Source: an uncultured Oxalobacteraceae bacterium (GTDB lineage: Bacteria; Pseudomonadota; Gammaproteobacteria; Burkholderiales; Burkholderiaceae). From it: a stretch of 64,000 nucleotides of DNA. Within the stretch, counting starts at the first letter, position 1. Each line of letters begins with the position of its first letter. Where the stretch lies: NCBI GenBank assembly GCA_946480015.1, contig CAMLIL010000012.1:1-64000 (forward strand). Direction: 5' to 3'. The translations under genes and the position numbers were made by a program. Shown here piece after piece: positions 53,089-64,000 of this stretch. The notes beneath the pieces were generated by a model that was not told the origin of the DNA, did no database searches, and worked only from the letters and a program-made list of their open reading frames with translations.

Positions 53089-53859
53089 ATGGACGTAGGC
53101 GCACTATTCGATTGGGCCGACAAGGCCGCCCGGCCGCGCCCTGGGGTACGCGTTGATGACTCGTTCGGCGCAGACTGGCACGCCTACAAGGTGGGTGGTC
53201 GGGTCTTCATGCTGGCCAGTAGCGCGCCGGGGAATGATGTGCGGGTGATCGTCAAGGTCGACCCGATTCGGTCGGAAGTGCTGCGCCTGCAGTATCCGGA
53301 CATCACTGCGGGCGGCCATCGACTGAGCAAACGCCACTGGATCTCCATCGCTCCCGGCAACACCATCACCCGGCCGCTGATCGAGAGCGAAGTGCGCGAA
53401 TCCTACCGGCTGGTTCGGGAGGCGCTTCCGGTGAAGGCACGCGCCGCCCAAGGTCAGGAGCCCGGTGAGAAGAAGCTCTCTGATCGGAAGTTCCAGCCAC
53501 TCGCGCGCAAGGTGGCGCTGTCGCTGCCGGAGGTGAGCCACGCCCGACCCTTCGTGGAGAAGCTAGACGTCTACAAGGTCGGCGGCAAAGTCTTCATGAT
53601 CGTCACCGACGACCCCAACGAGCAGATCATCACCCTAAAAGCCGACCCGCAGCAGGCGCAGGCGCTGCGCGAACGCTTCGACACGGTGACCGCCGGACGC
53701 TACCTCGACAAGGGCCACTGGATTTCCGTTGGCGCGGGCCGGGGCATCACCCGGCAGTTGGTCACCGAACTGGTCAAGACTTCCTACCGGTCGGTCGTCG
53801 AGACGATGTCGGCACACGATCGGCCCAAGGAGGGTGGGTCGCAGGAAGGCGGAACGTGA
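53089..53859 (+). CDS. Tandem-duplicated MmcQ/YjbR-family protein
   Basis: A 256-residue protein made of two copies of the MmcQ/YjbR (DUF419, CyaY-like) fold. Copy 1 (about 20-115): WHAYKVGGRVFMLAS, ITAGGHRLSKRHWISI, ITRPLIESEVRESYRLV. Copy 2 (about 150-240): LDVYKVGGKVFMIVT, VTAGRYLDKGHWISV, ITRQLVTELVKTSYRSV. Family members are mostly single-copy, 110-120 residues, and are suspected DNA-binding proteins without proven function. ATG 53089 is preceded by GGGAGAGG. It heads a plus-strand run with tfoX-N and lhr. Confidence 0.82.
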   Translation: MDVGALFDWADKAARPRPGVRVDDSFGADWHAYKVGGRVFMLASSAPGNDVRVIVKVDPIRSEVLRLQYPDITAGGHRLSKRHWISIAPGNTITRPLIESEVRESYRLVREALPVKARAAQGQEPGEKKLSDRKFQPLARKVALSLPEVSHARPFVEKLDVYKVGGKVFMIVTDDPNEQIITLKADPQQAQALRERFDTVTAGRYLDKGHWISVGAGRGITRQLVTELVKTSYRSVVETMSAHDRPKEGGSQEGGT

Positions 53860-53975
53860 TCAAGAACACACCGGTGACCGCGCGCTACCTGTGCGACGCC
53901 ACAAGATCATCGAAGACGACCCGCTCGCGGCAACAGGCCCGTAAGACCATTTCAAGGAAGGAAGCTCAGCAATGA
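53856..53975 (+). pseudogene. Short frame bridging MmcQ and TfoX genes, probably frameshifted
   Basis: GTG 53856 overlaps the preceding stop (GTGA), and the frame reads IKNTPVTARYLCDA before turning into Ser/Thr/Arg-rich sequence. The next frame continues HKIIEDDPLAATGP and stops at once. This looks like a tiny peptide gene with a one-base deletion near 53900. Low confidence. Confidence 0.2.
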
Positions 53976-54322
53976 CTCAGCAATCCCGCAAGAGCCAAGC
54001 ACTGGCAGATCACTACGTCGACCAGCTCTCGCCTTGGGCGAAGACCACCACGCGGCCGCTGTTCGGTGCCGTTGCGCTCTACCGGCACGAGCACGTCTTC
54101 GCGATGGTTTGGCATGGCGGCCTGTACTTCAAGGTCGATGACGACTCACGCCCGGACTACGAGGCCGCCGGCTCCCATGCACTGGGATATGTGAGCGAAG
54201 GCGAGCAGCATGCGCTGAAGTCCTACTGGGAAGTGCCCGCCGACGTGGTCGAGGATCGCGCACAACTGCAGCAGTGGGCCGAGCGGGCTTACCGCGCGGC
54301 GGTCAAGATGGCAAAGACCTGA
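53972..54322 (+). CDS. TfoX N-terminal domain protein
   Basis: A 116-residue protein with only the TfoX/Sxy N-terminal domain: TTTRPLFGAVALYRHEHVFAMV, GGLYFKVDD, ALGYVSEGEQHALKSYWEVP. Sxy/TfoX activates competence genes with CRP in gammaproteobacteria, but single-domain homologues have unknown roles. ATG 53972 has GGAAGGAAG upstream. Nine bp separate it from lhr, so the two are likely co-transcribed. Confidence 0.85.
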   Translation: MTQQSRKSQALADHYVDQLSPWAKTTTRPLFGAVALYRHEHVFAMVWHGGLYFKVDDDSRPDYEAAGSHALGYVSEGEQHALKSYWEVPADVVEDRAQLQQWAERAYRAAVKMAKT

Positions 54323-54331
54323 CCGACGGGG

Positions 54332-57300
54332 ATGGTGCTCCCTGACACAGCAAAGGCTGACCCGCTCGAACACTTTGCGCCCGCCACCCGCGCCTGGTTC
54401 GGCTCCGCCTTCCCATCGCCCACGGCCGTCCAGGCGGCGGCCTGGGCGGCTATTGGCGACGGCCGGAACGCCCTGGTGATCGCGCCCACTGGCTCGGGAA
54501 AAACGCTGGCGGCGTTCATGCAAGCCATCGACCAGCTCTTCCGGGAACGCGAGGCGCAGCACGGGACTGCCGCTAGCGTCGCCAAAGCGGCCACACGCAT
54601 CCTCTACATCTCGCCGGTCAAAGCGCTGGGCGCGGACGTACAGCGTAACCTGAGCGAACCGCTCCAGGGCATCACCGCGCAGCGCAAGCGCCATGGCGAT
54701 ATCCCTGTAGAGATCAAGGTCGGTATGCGTACCGGCGACACGCCACCGGCCGAGCGCGCGCGTCTGCTGCGTCGTCCGCCCGACATCCTCATCACCACGC
54801 CCGAGTCGCTCTACCTGATGCTCACGTCCAAGGCGCGGGACACCCTGCGCGGCGTCCGGACCGTGATCGTGGACGAGGTCCATGCGGTCGCTGGCGGCAA
54901 GCGCGGTTCGCATCTGGCGCTCAGCCTGGAGCGCCTCGATGCCTTGCTGTCAGCGCCGGTACAGCGCGTCGGGTTGTCGGCGACGGTGCGTCCGGTGGAG
55001 CGGGTCGCGCAATTCCTGGGCGGAGCGCGACCGGTGGCGGTGGTGAACCCGCCCTCCAGCCGCCAGTTCGACCTGCGGATCGTGGTGCCTGTCGAGGACA
55101 TGGCCGACATTCCGCCCCGCAACAGTAGCGCTGCCAGCGATGCCCCCCAGGACAGGCAAGGCTCGATCTGGCCCCATATCGAAGCCAGCATCCTCGAACA
55201 GGTGCTGCGTCGGCATTCGACGATCGTGTTCGCCAACTCCCGCGGCCAGGCCGAGAAGCTGACCGCGCGTCTCAATGAACTCTATGCCGAGCGCCTGACG
55301 GAGGAGGACCCCAGCGCACCGGCGGCGCCCGGCGATACAGCCATTCACTACCCATCGTCCGTTGGCGGCACCGACGGCCGGTCCGCTGGGGGCGCGCCCC
55401 TGATCGCCCGCTCCCACCACGGCTCGGTCTCCAAGGAGCAGCGCGGCGAGATCGAGCGGGCGCTGAAGTCGGGCGAACTGCGCTGTGTGGTGGCGACCTC
55501 CAGCCTGGAACTGGGCATCGACATGGGCATGGTCGACCTGGTGATCCAGGTCGCCGCGCCCCCTTCGGTGGCGAGTGCCTTGCAACGGGTCGGCCGCGCC
55601 GGTCACCAGGTGGGTGGGACCTCCGCTGGGTTGATCTATCCGCGCACCCGGCGCGACCTGATCGACGCCGCCGTCACCATCGACTGCATGTTGGCCGGGC
55701 GCATCGAGGCCGTCGATCCGCCCCGCAATCCGCTCGACGTCCTGGCACAACAGACGGTGGCGGCGGTCGCCATGGAAGCGATCGACGTTGATACTTGGTA
55801 TGCCACGGTGCGCCGCGCGGCGCCGTTCCATACTTTGCCGCGCAACGTGTTCGATGCGGTGCTAGACATGCTGTCCGGGCGCTATCCCTCCGACGATTTC
55901 GCCGAGTTCCGCCCACGCCTTGTGTGGCACCGTGAAACTGGCCAACTGACCGCGCGCCCAGGCGCCAAGCAACTGGCTGTCACCAGTGGTGGCACCATCC
56001 CGGACCGGGGCATGTTCAGCGTCGTCCTGCCCGAAGGCGAGGAACAGGCCGGCTCGCGCCGGGTTGGCGAACTCGACGAGGAGATGGTCTACGAATCCCG
56101 GGTTAACGACATCATCACGCTGGGAACATCTTCCTGGCGCATCCAGCAAATCACCAATGACCAGGTGGTGGTAACGCCGGCGCCGGGACGCTCTGCCCGG
56201 CTGCCGTTCTGGCGCGGCGACGGACTGGGCCGGCCGGCCGAGCTGGGAGAGGCCATCGGTGCCTTCCTCGCGCTGCTGGAGGGCGCCGCCGGGTTCGATG
56301 GCAGCTTGGATATCGACCTCGCGCTGAAGGAACGCCTAGGGACGGCCGGGCTCGACCGCAACGCGATGAATAATCTGCGCAGGCTCGCCGGCGAGCAGCG
56401 CGAGGCAACCGGTATATTGCCCACCGACCGCGCCCTGGTGTTGGAGCGCTGCCGCGACGAGACCGGGGACTGGCGAGCCATCCTGCACTCTCCCTACGGG
56501 CGGCGCGTCCATGACCCCTGGGCGCTGGCCATCGCCGAGCGCATCCGCCACCGTTTGAAGGTCGATCCTTCGGTCGTCGCCAGTGACGACGGCATCATCG
56601 CGCGCATACCCGACACCGCCGGCCGCGTGCCCGGCGCCGAACTGTTTCTCTGCGATCCTCAGACCCTGCGCAAGACCGTTACCGATGCCGTGGCTGGCTC
56701 GGCGCTGTTCGCCGCGCGTTTCCGCGAATGCGCAGCGCGGGCGCTGTTGCTGCCTCGCCGTATGCCGGGGCGCCGTGCCCCCCTGTGGCAGCAACGGCTG
56801 CGCGCCGGGCAGTTGCTGCAGATCGCGCAAGGCTATCCCGATTTTCCGATCCTGATCGAAACCGCGCGCGAGTGTCTGCAGGATGTCTACGATCTGCCCG
56901 CACTCGATGCACTGATGCAGCGCCTGCAGGACGGTACGGTGCAGATTGCCGAGGTCACCACGGAAGTGCCGTCTCCTTTCGCTGTGAGCCTGCTGTTCGG
57001 ATACGTGGCGGAGTTCATGTACGAGACCGACGTACCATTGGCTGAGCGGCGTACCTCGGTTCTTTCGCTGGACAGCGGCTTGCTCGGCGAGCTACTCGGG
57101 CAGGCCGACCTTGGGGAACTTCTCGATCCCGTCATCGTTGATCGCGTAGGGGGCGAACTGCAGCGGCTCGTGCCCAGCCATCAGGCCAGGGGGCTGGAGG
57201 GAGTGGCGGATTTCCTGCGCCAGCTCGGGCCATTGACCGCAGAAGAGGTGGCAGAACGGCTCAGCGACGGAGACCAAGCCAAGGTTTACCTTGCCGACTT

Positions 57301-59095
57301 GGAGGGTCAGCGACGCATCATTCGAGTGTCGGTCGCCGGCAAAGTGCATTGGGCTGCCGTCGAAGATGCCGCGCGGCTGCGCGATGCCCTCGGCGTCACG
57401 CTGCCAGTCGGCTTGCCTGGAGTCTTCCTGGAGCCGACGCACGCGCCGCTGCGCGATCTGTTGGCGCGCTACGCGCGCACCCGTGCGCCTTTCAGCACCG
57501 GCGAGGCGGCTGACCGATTCGGCCTCGGTGTGGCCGTGGCGGACGAGGTGCTGGAACAATTGCGCGAGCAAGGCAAGCTCCTCAAGGGCAACTTCGGCGT
57601 CGAGCTCCGCCTCGACATGCAGAAGCCCGATGCCGGCATCCATCCGCTGGCCCGCCACGAATGGATAGGCGACGAGGTGTTCAAGCGCTTGCGGCTGCGC
57701 TCCCTGCAGGCCGCGCGCGAGGCAACCCGGCCGGTCTCGCAACAAGCCTATGCACGCCTGCTGCTGGAACGCCAGGGCCTGGTGCCCGAGGCCATGGGGA
57801 ATGCCGCCGTTCCTGCCCGACACGCCGCCGACGGTACGCTAGAAGGAGTCGGAGGGGTGACCCGAGTCATTGAACAACTCGCCGGCCTCCCTATGCCAGC
57901 CTCGCTGTGGGAAAGCCAGGTGCTTCCCGCTCGCGTGCGGGACTACACCCCGGGCATGCTCGATGAACTGATTGCGTCGGGCACGGTGCTGTGGTCTGGC
58001 CACGGACAGCTCGGCCGGGACGACGGCCTGGTGGGGCTGCACCTTCAGGAGTTCGCATCTGAGACGCTGTCGCCTCTGCCCGGCAACGATTCGGCAGACG
58101 ATCTGTCCGTCCTGCAACAGCAGATCCTCGGCAGCTTGGCCAATGGCGGCGCCTTTTTCGTGCGCCAACTCGCGGCGCTGGCGGCATCCGGCTTGCAGTC
58201 CGGAGAACCGGCGCCCACGCCCTCGGACATCCACGCCGCACTCTGGGATCTCGCCTGGAGCGGCTATGTCACTGCCGATACCTGGTCGCCCCTACGGGCC
58301 TACTACGGCGGGAGTTTAGTGAAGCGCTCCCGCGCCGTTTACGTGTCGCGGCGACGTCGAGCGCTTCACGGGTTGCCTTCCGACGAGCGCATATCCACGG
58401 CTTCTGATTCGACACTCAGTGATCCGACACTGGCGGGCCGCTGGTCGCTACTGCACCCTGAGCCGGTGAATGACACCGCTCGGGCGCTGGCACACGTGGA
58501 GGGCCTTCTCGACCGCTACGGGGTAGTCACCCGCAGTGCGGCAGTGACTGAAGACATCCCCGGTGGCTTTCCGGCCTTGCGGCCGGTGTTACGCGGCATG
58601 GAGGACGTGGGCCGGGTGCTGCGCGGGCGCTTCGTCGAGGGCCTCGGGGCAGCTCAGTTCGCCGAGCGCGTGACAGTGGACCGGCTGCGCGAACTCGCTG
58701 GTGCGCTGCCTGCCGAGCCTGTCGCGGCGGCCTTGTGCGCAGCAGATCCCGCGAATCCCTTCGGAACGTTCATGCCTTGGCCATCTCATCGATCGAGCGT
58801 GCGCCCAGCTCGACGTACCGGAGCATTCGTCGTTCTGGTCGATGGGCGTCTGATGTTCTACCTCGCTCAGGGCGGGCGCCACTTGCTCAGCTATGGCGAT
58901 GCAGACGCCGTCGCCATGGCAAGGCCGCTTGCCATTGGCCTCACGGCACTGGCTGGCGCACTGCAACGCGCAAAGTTCGCAAGCTTTACCCTTGAGCGCG
59001 TGGACGATCAAACGCCATTCAAAAGCCCGCTGTACGCCGCGCTTCGTGCCGTCGGGTTTTCCAGTGTGCCTAAGGGCTTGGCCTGGTATCCATGA
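54332..59095 (+). CDS. lhr: Lhr-family long DEAD/DEAH ATP-dependent helicase
   Basis: A 1587-residue Lhr-type superfamily 2 helicase. Motif I APTGSGKT (51-58), Ia SPVKALGADVQRNL, II DEVH (180-183), III SAT (215-217), IV TIVFANSRGQAEKL, V SSLELGIDMGMVD and VI QRVGRAGHQ. Then come the Lhr winged-helix and core domain and a long C-terminal half of about 650 residues. In E. coli Lhr that half contains the uracil-DNA glycosylase-like module. Function: 3-5-prime translocation on single-stranded DNA in repair. ATG 54332 is near a GACGGGG purine run. Length fits E. coli Lhr (1538). Confidence 0.92.
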   Translation: MVLPDTAKADPLEHFAPATRAWFGSAFPSPTAVQAAAWAAIGDGRNALVIAPTGSGKTLAAFMQAIDQLFREREAQHGTAASVAKAATRILYISPVKALGADVQRNLSEPLQGITAQRKRHGDIPVEIKVGMRTGDTPPAERARLLRRPPDILITTPESLYLMLTSKARDTLRGVRTVIVDEVHAVAGGKRGSHLALSLERLDALLSAPVQRVGLSATVRPVERVAQFLGGARPVAVVNPPSSRQFDLRIVVPVEDMADIPPRNSSAASDAPQDRQGSIWPHIEASILEQVLRRHSTIVFANSRGQAEKLTARLNELYAERLTEEDPSAPAAPGDTAIHYPSSVGGTDGRSAGGAPLIARSHHGSVSKEQRGEIERALKSGELRCVVATSSLELGIDMGMVDLVIQVAAPPSVASALQRVGRAGHQVGGTSAGLIYPRTRRDLIDAAVTIDCMLAGRIEAVDPPRNPLDVLAQQTVAAVAMEAIDVDTWYATVRRAAPFHTLPRNVFDAVLDMLSGRYPSDDFAEFRPRLVWHRETGQLTARPGAKQLAVTSGGTIPDRGMFSVVLPEGEEQAGSRRVGELDEEMVYESRVNDIITLGTSSWRIQQITNDQVVVTPAPGRSARLPFWRGDGLGRPAELGEAIGAFLALLEGAAGFDGSLDIDLALKERLGTAGLDRNAMNNLRRLAGEQREATGILPTDRALVLERCRDETGDWRAILHSPYGRRVHDPWALAIAERIRHRLKVDPSVVASDDGIIARIPDTAGRVPGAELFLCDPQTLRKTVTDAVAGSALFAARFRECAARALLLPRRMPGRRAPLWQQRLRAGQLLQIAQGYPDFPILIETARECLQDVYDLPALDALMQRLQDGTVQIAEVTTEVPSPFAVSLLFGYVAEFMYETDVPLAERRTSVLSLDSGLLGELLGQADLGELLDPVIVDRVGGELQRLVPSHQARGLEGVADFLRQLGPLTAEEVAERLSDGDQAKVYLADLEGQRRIIRVSVAGKVHWAAVEDAARLRDALGVTLPVGLPGVFLEPTHAPLRDLLARYARTRAPFSTGEAADRFGLGVAVADEVLEQLREQGKLLKGNFGVELRLDMQKPDAGIHPLARHEWIGDEVFKRLRLRSLQAAREATRPVSQQAYARLLLERQGLVPEAMGNAAVPARHAADGTLEGVGGVTRVIEQLAGLPMPASLWESQVLPARVRDYTPGMLDELIASGTVLWSGHGQLGRDDGLVGLHLQEFASETLSPLPGNDSADDLSVLQQQILGSLANGGAFFVRQLAALAASGLQSGEPAPTPSDIHAALWDLAWSGYVTADTWSPLRAYYGGSLVKRSRAVYVSRRRRALHGLPSDERISTASDSTLSDPTLAGRWSLLHPEPVNDTARALAHVEGLLDRYGVVTRSAAVTEDIPGGFPALRPVLRGMEDVGRVLRGRFVEGLGAAQFAERVTVDRLRELAGALPAEPVAAALCAADPANPFGTFMPWPSHRSSVRPARRTGAFVVLVDGRLMFYLAQGGRHLLSYGDADAVAMARPLAIGLTALAGALQRAKFASFTLERVDDQTPFKSPLYAALRAVGFSSVPKGLAWYP

Positions 59096-59254
59096 AATCG
59101 ACGACTACACGCTGGGGAAGCTCGGCCAACAGCATCGTGATGGCACAAGTGGAATGAAATGCACTCGAAGGACCATCATGCCTATTATGTTTTTCTGTTG
59201 TCCCCTTTTCTAATGACGAATCACCCAAATCTCTACTTACAGAGGCTCGACCAC

Positions 59255-60688
59255 ATGATTGACTCCAATACCAATACCCCTGCCCACCCGACGCGAGCCT
59301 GGCTAGGCATCCCATACGCTACTGCGCAACGTTTCCGCCGGCCGACCTTGCTGCCGTTCGATCAAGACCGGCCCTACGACCAGAAGGGACCCGCGCCGAT
59401 TCAGGCTGGCGACACAAGCTGGCTGGAAGCCGACAACGGTTTGAGCGAGGACTGCCTGAACCTCAACGTCTGGGCACCGGAGGACGTCGGCGACGAACCA
59501 CTTCCCGTCATCGTCTACATCTTCGGGGGAGGCTTCGAGCTCGGCGCCAACACCCAGATCACCTCAAACGCCTCGGGTTTGGCCGCGACCGGTCGCGCGA
59601 TCGGAGTGTCCCTGAACTATAGGCTAGGCCCGTTCGGGTGGCTCTCGCTCTCACAGTACGGGGGCTTATTAGCAGACGCCACCAACCTTGGCTTACAGGA
59701 CATCATCACCGCACTCAAGTGGGTGCGGGAGAACATCTCGCGCTTCGGTGGTGACCCGCAGAACGTCACCGTCGCTGGACATAGCGCTGGAGCATACTCG
59801 GCGACCGCACTCCTAGCAGCCCCGGCGGCGGACGGCCTTTACAACCGGGTTGCGGCGTTCTCCGGCGGTGCGTCGCGCATTGTGCCTGCCTGGTGGGCAG
59901 AAGAGCTCGCGATCACGTTCCTCACCGAGCTCGGTATCGCGGACGATCCCGAACAACTACTCACTTTGGATGCGAAGCTTCTCGCCGAGACCCTCATCAG
60001 GGTCAGTCCGCGTGAGTTCGGACAAAGGCACGGCATTGATTGCACCACAATCAGCATCGTCGATGATCACGCGCAGCCTGGTGCCGTTCTTACAGACCAC
60101 CCCCTGCGTATACTGGAGGCAGGGAGGAGATCTGACATCGACATCATGTTCAGCAGCACCACCAACGAAGTTGATTGGTATGTCATCAACGACCCAGCGT
60201 TCGACCCGGGCAGCATCAATCATATTGTCGATGTGTTCGCCTTGAAAGGCCGCATCCCACGAAGTCGTGCGCGGGGCGTCGTTGCCGCATATGACGTCGG
60301 TGGACGCACTCCGGCAGAGGTTCGTGGAGCACTATATACGGACTATTCCTTTACCCTACCAGCCGCTCGTGGTGCGCTCGCCCACGCTGCCGCAGGCGGA
60401 AACGCCCACTTGCTCACCATCGGCCCTGTCGAAGGTGCCCACGCGATACACGGCACCGAGATGTACGGCATCGTCGGGAAACAATGTCCAGGATGCAGCG
60501 GCGAGCAAGCCAGCCGAGATAAAGTCGTCCGAAACATCCTTCTAGATTTCGCCGCAGGCAATCACGACCGGCTCTGGAAGGCCGTGACGATGGAGCCCAC
60601 TTCCAGGGGCATCGGTAACCCACCATACGACCCCACGGCCCATGCTGCCGAAGTCCTGCGCACCTTCGAAGGCATCGAACGAACCTGA
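59255..60688 (+). CDS. Type B carboxylesterase
   Basis: A 477-residue alpha/beta-hydrolase of the carboxylesterase type B family. LGIPYATAQRF at the start, SEDCLNLNVWAPE, oxyanion IFGGGFELG, nucleophile elbow GHSAGAYS, Glu in STTNEVDW and His in VEGAHAIHG. No signal peptide, so cytoplasmic. ATG 59255 is chosen (AGAGG 9 bases upstream); ATG 59213 would add 14 residues. Codon use is more relaxed (more A/T third positions) than in lhr next to it, which may point to separate acquisition. Substrate unknown. Confidence 0.88.
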   Translation: MIDSNTNTPAHPTRAWLGIPYATAQRFRRPTLLPFDQDRPYDQKGPAPIQAGDTSWLEADNGLSEDCLNLNVWAPEDVGDEPLPVIVYIFGGGFELGANTQITSNASGLAATGRAIGVSLNYRLGPFGWLSLSQYGGLLADATNLGLQDIITALKWVRENISRFGGDPQNVTVAGHSAGAYSATALLAAPAADGLYNRVAAFSGGASRIVPAWWAEELAITFLTELGIADDPEQLLTLDAKLLAETLIRVSPREFGQRHGIDCTTISIVDDHAQPGAVLTDHPLRILEAGRRSDIDIMFSSTTNEVDWYVINDPAFDPGSINHIVDVFALKGRIPRSRARGVVAAYDVGGRTPAEVRGALYTDYSFTLPAARGALAHAAAGGNAHLLTIGPVEGAHAIHGTEMYGIVGKQCPGCSGEQASRDKVVRNILLDFAAGNHDRLWKAVTMEPTSRGIGNPPYDPTAHAAEVLRTFEGIERT

Positions 60689-61219
60689 ACGGCCCTACCG
60701 GGCACGATCTGATGGGAGGCGGATGGAGGCTTATGCTTCGGTGAGGCTTTGGGAGGGCTCGTTCACGGAAGAGCGGCCTGGTGATCGCGCTGCGGGTGCT
60801 GGGCCACCACGCTGCTTGGCGCGATACGCTCGATGCTTACCGGAAAATTCGAAATCCACCACAGCACTGTTCAGTTAGAGAAGACGCCGTGCGAACAGGA
60901 AAGCGATGTACACGGCTTTGGCCCGGCCGAGCTAGCACACGATAAAAGCGTGTCGCATTCGCACTGAAGCGCTGAAGACAAAGTCGCAGCAGCTTTTGTG
61001 GCGGCTGAGCCAGCGGACAGGGTAGACCAGGGGTGCGCGATAAAAGTAATAAGAAATGGTGGCTTAATTACTTTTTCGCTTATGTGCTATTTCTGGCTTT
61101 ATCCCGGCATGCCCTCTTACAATGCGAGCGAAAATTCTGGATTCCTATTTCATTTCATCAAGTTAGCCTAACTTCGGCACAAAAACACGAATTCCGGCCG
61201 TCCCTCCCTCCCTCTATGG
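60689..61219. other. 531-bp region without intact gene
   Basis: No supported coding frame on either strand and no terminator-like hairpin with a T tract. Lower GC than average after 61020. Its right end holds dispersed repeat copy C next to the hybrid-kinase stop. Confidence 0.4.
61132..61208 (+). repeat. Dispersed repeat, copy C
   Basis: About 77 bp: AAATTCTGGATTCCTATTTC, TTCATCAAGTTAGCCTAACTT, CGGCACAAAAACACGAATTCC, GGCCGTCCCTCC. It shares the block order with copy B and ends 12 bp from the stop of the hybrid kinase, just as copy B ends next to the araC stop. Confidence 0.65.

Positions 61220-64000
<2,781 letters not shown>

Overview
The window looks like a chromosomal segment of a soil- or plant-associated betaproteobacterium, most likely of the Oxalobacteraceae (Massilia / Duganella / Janthinobacterium type). 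This rests on high GC, dense GC-ending codons, large hybrid kinases with ATPase/TPR modules, an orphan hrp-type promoter, and the mix of polysaccharide hydrolases, Kdp/Kup potassium uptake and Cus efflux. The genus is an inference. No rRNA, tRNA, CRISPR array, intact insertion sequence or prophage was seen.

Layout. 0-4.6 kb: the tail of a large hybrid kinase, a convergent YopJ-family type III effector with a near-consensus hrp box and a myristoylation-type N terminus, and a translationally coupled LuxR / CHASE3-kinase / receiver operon. 4.7-10.8 kb: a SnoaL-like secreted protein, a LysR regulator divergent from an Asp/Glu racemase across a perfect 25-bp operator, the nrtR / pncA-pncB NAD-salvage locus, and a GFA-type zinc protein. 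10.9-19.3 kb: plant-polysaccharide enzymes (CE12 esterase with twin LacI-type operators, GH12, GH29, GH97) with two hypothetical proteins. 19.4-21.6 kb: nfeD-slipin pair. 21.7-28.2 kb: cusCBA-type Cu/Ag efflux operon led by a small Met/His/Cys-rich protein. 28.5-29.0 kb: rifampin ADP-ribosyltransferase.

29.1-34.7 kb is the most unusual part. A cobalamin riboswitch precedes three overlapping genes: a secreted, membrane-anchored CobN/HmuS-like chelatase, a TolQ/ExbB/MotA-like channel subunit and a DUF2149 (ExbD-like) subunit. I read this as a proton-motive-force-driven periplasmic tetrapyrrole/corrinoid metal-handling machine under B12 control.

34.9-51 kb is mainly an ion-homeostasis block: an operon of a secreted unknown protein, a CPA2 antiporter, a YbdK-type gamma-glutamyl ligase and a QseBC-like two-component system; then kup and kdpFABCDE. 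kup and kdp share a KdpE-type operator (two TTTACA-like hexamers 5 bp apart), so KdpDE probably controls both.

51.7-61.2 kb carries an AraC regulator, a truncated SnoaL gene, a tandem-duplicated MmcQ/YjbR protein, a TfoX-N protein, a long Lhr helicase and a type B carboxylesterase. The block is bracketed by two imperfect 75-bp direct repeats and may be an inserted or variable segment. The window ends inside a second large hybrid kinase whose C-terminal tail is clearly homologous to the fragment at the left edge.
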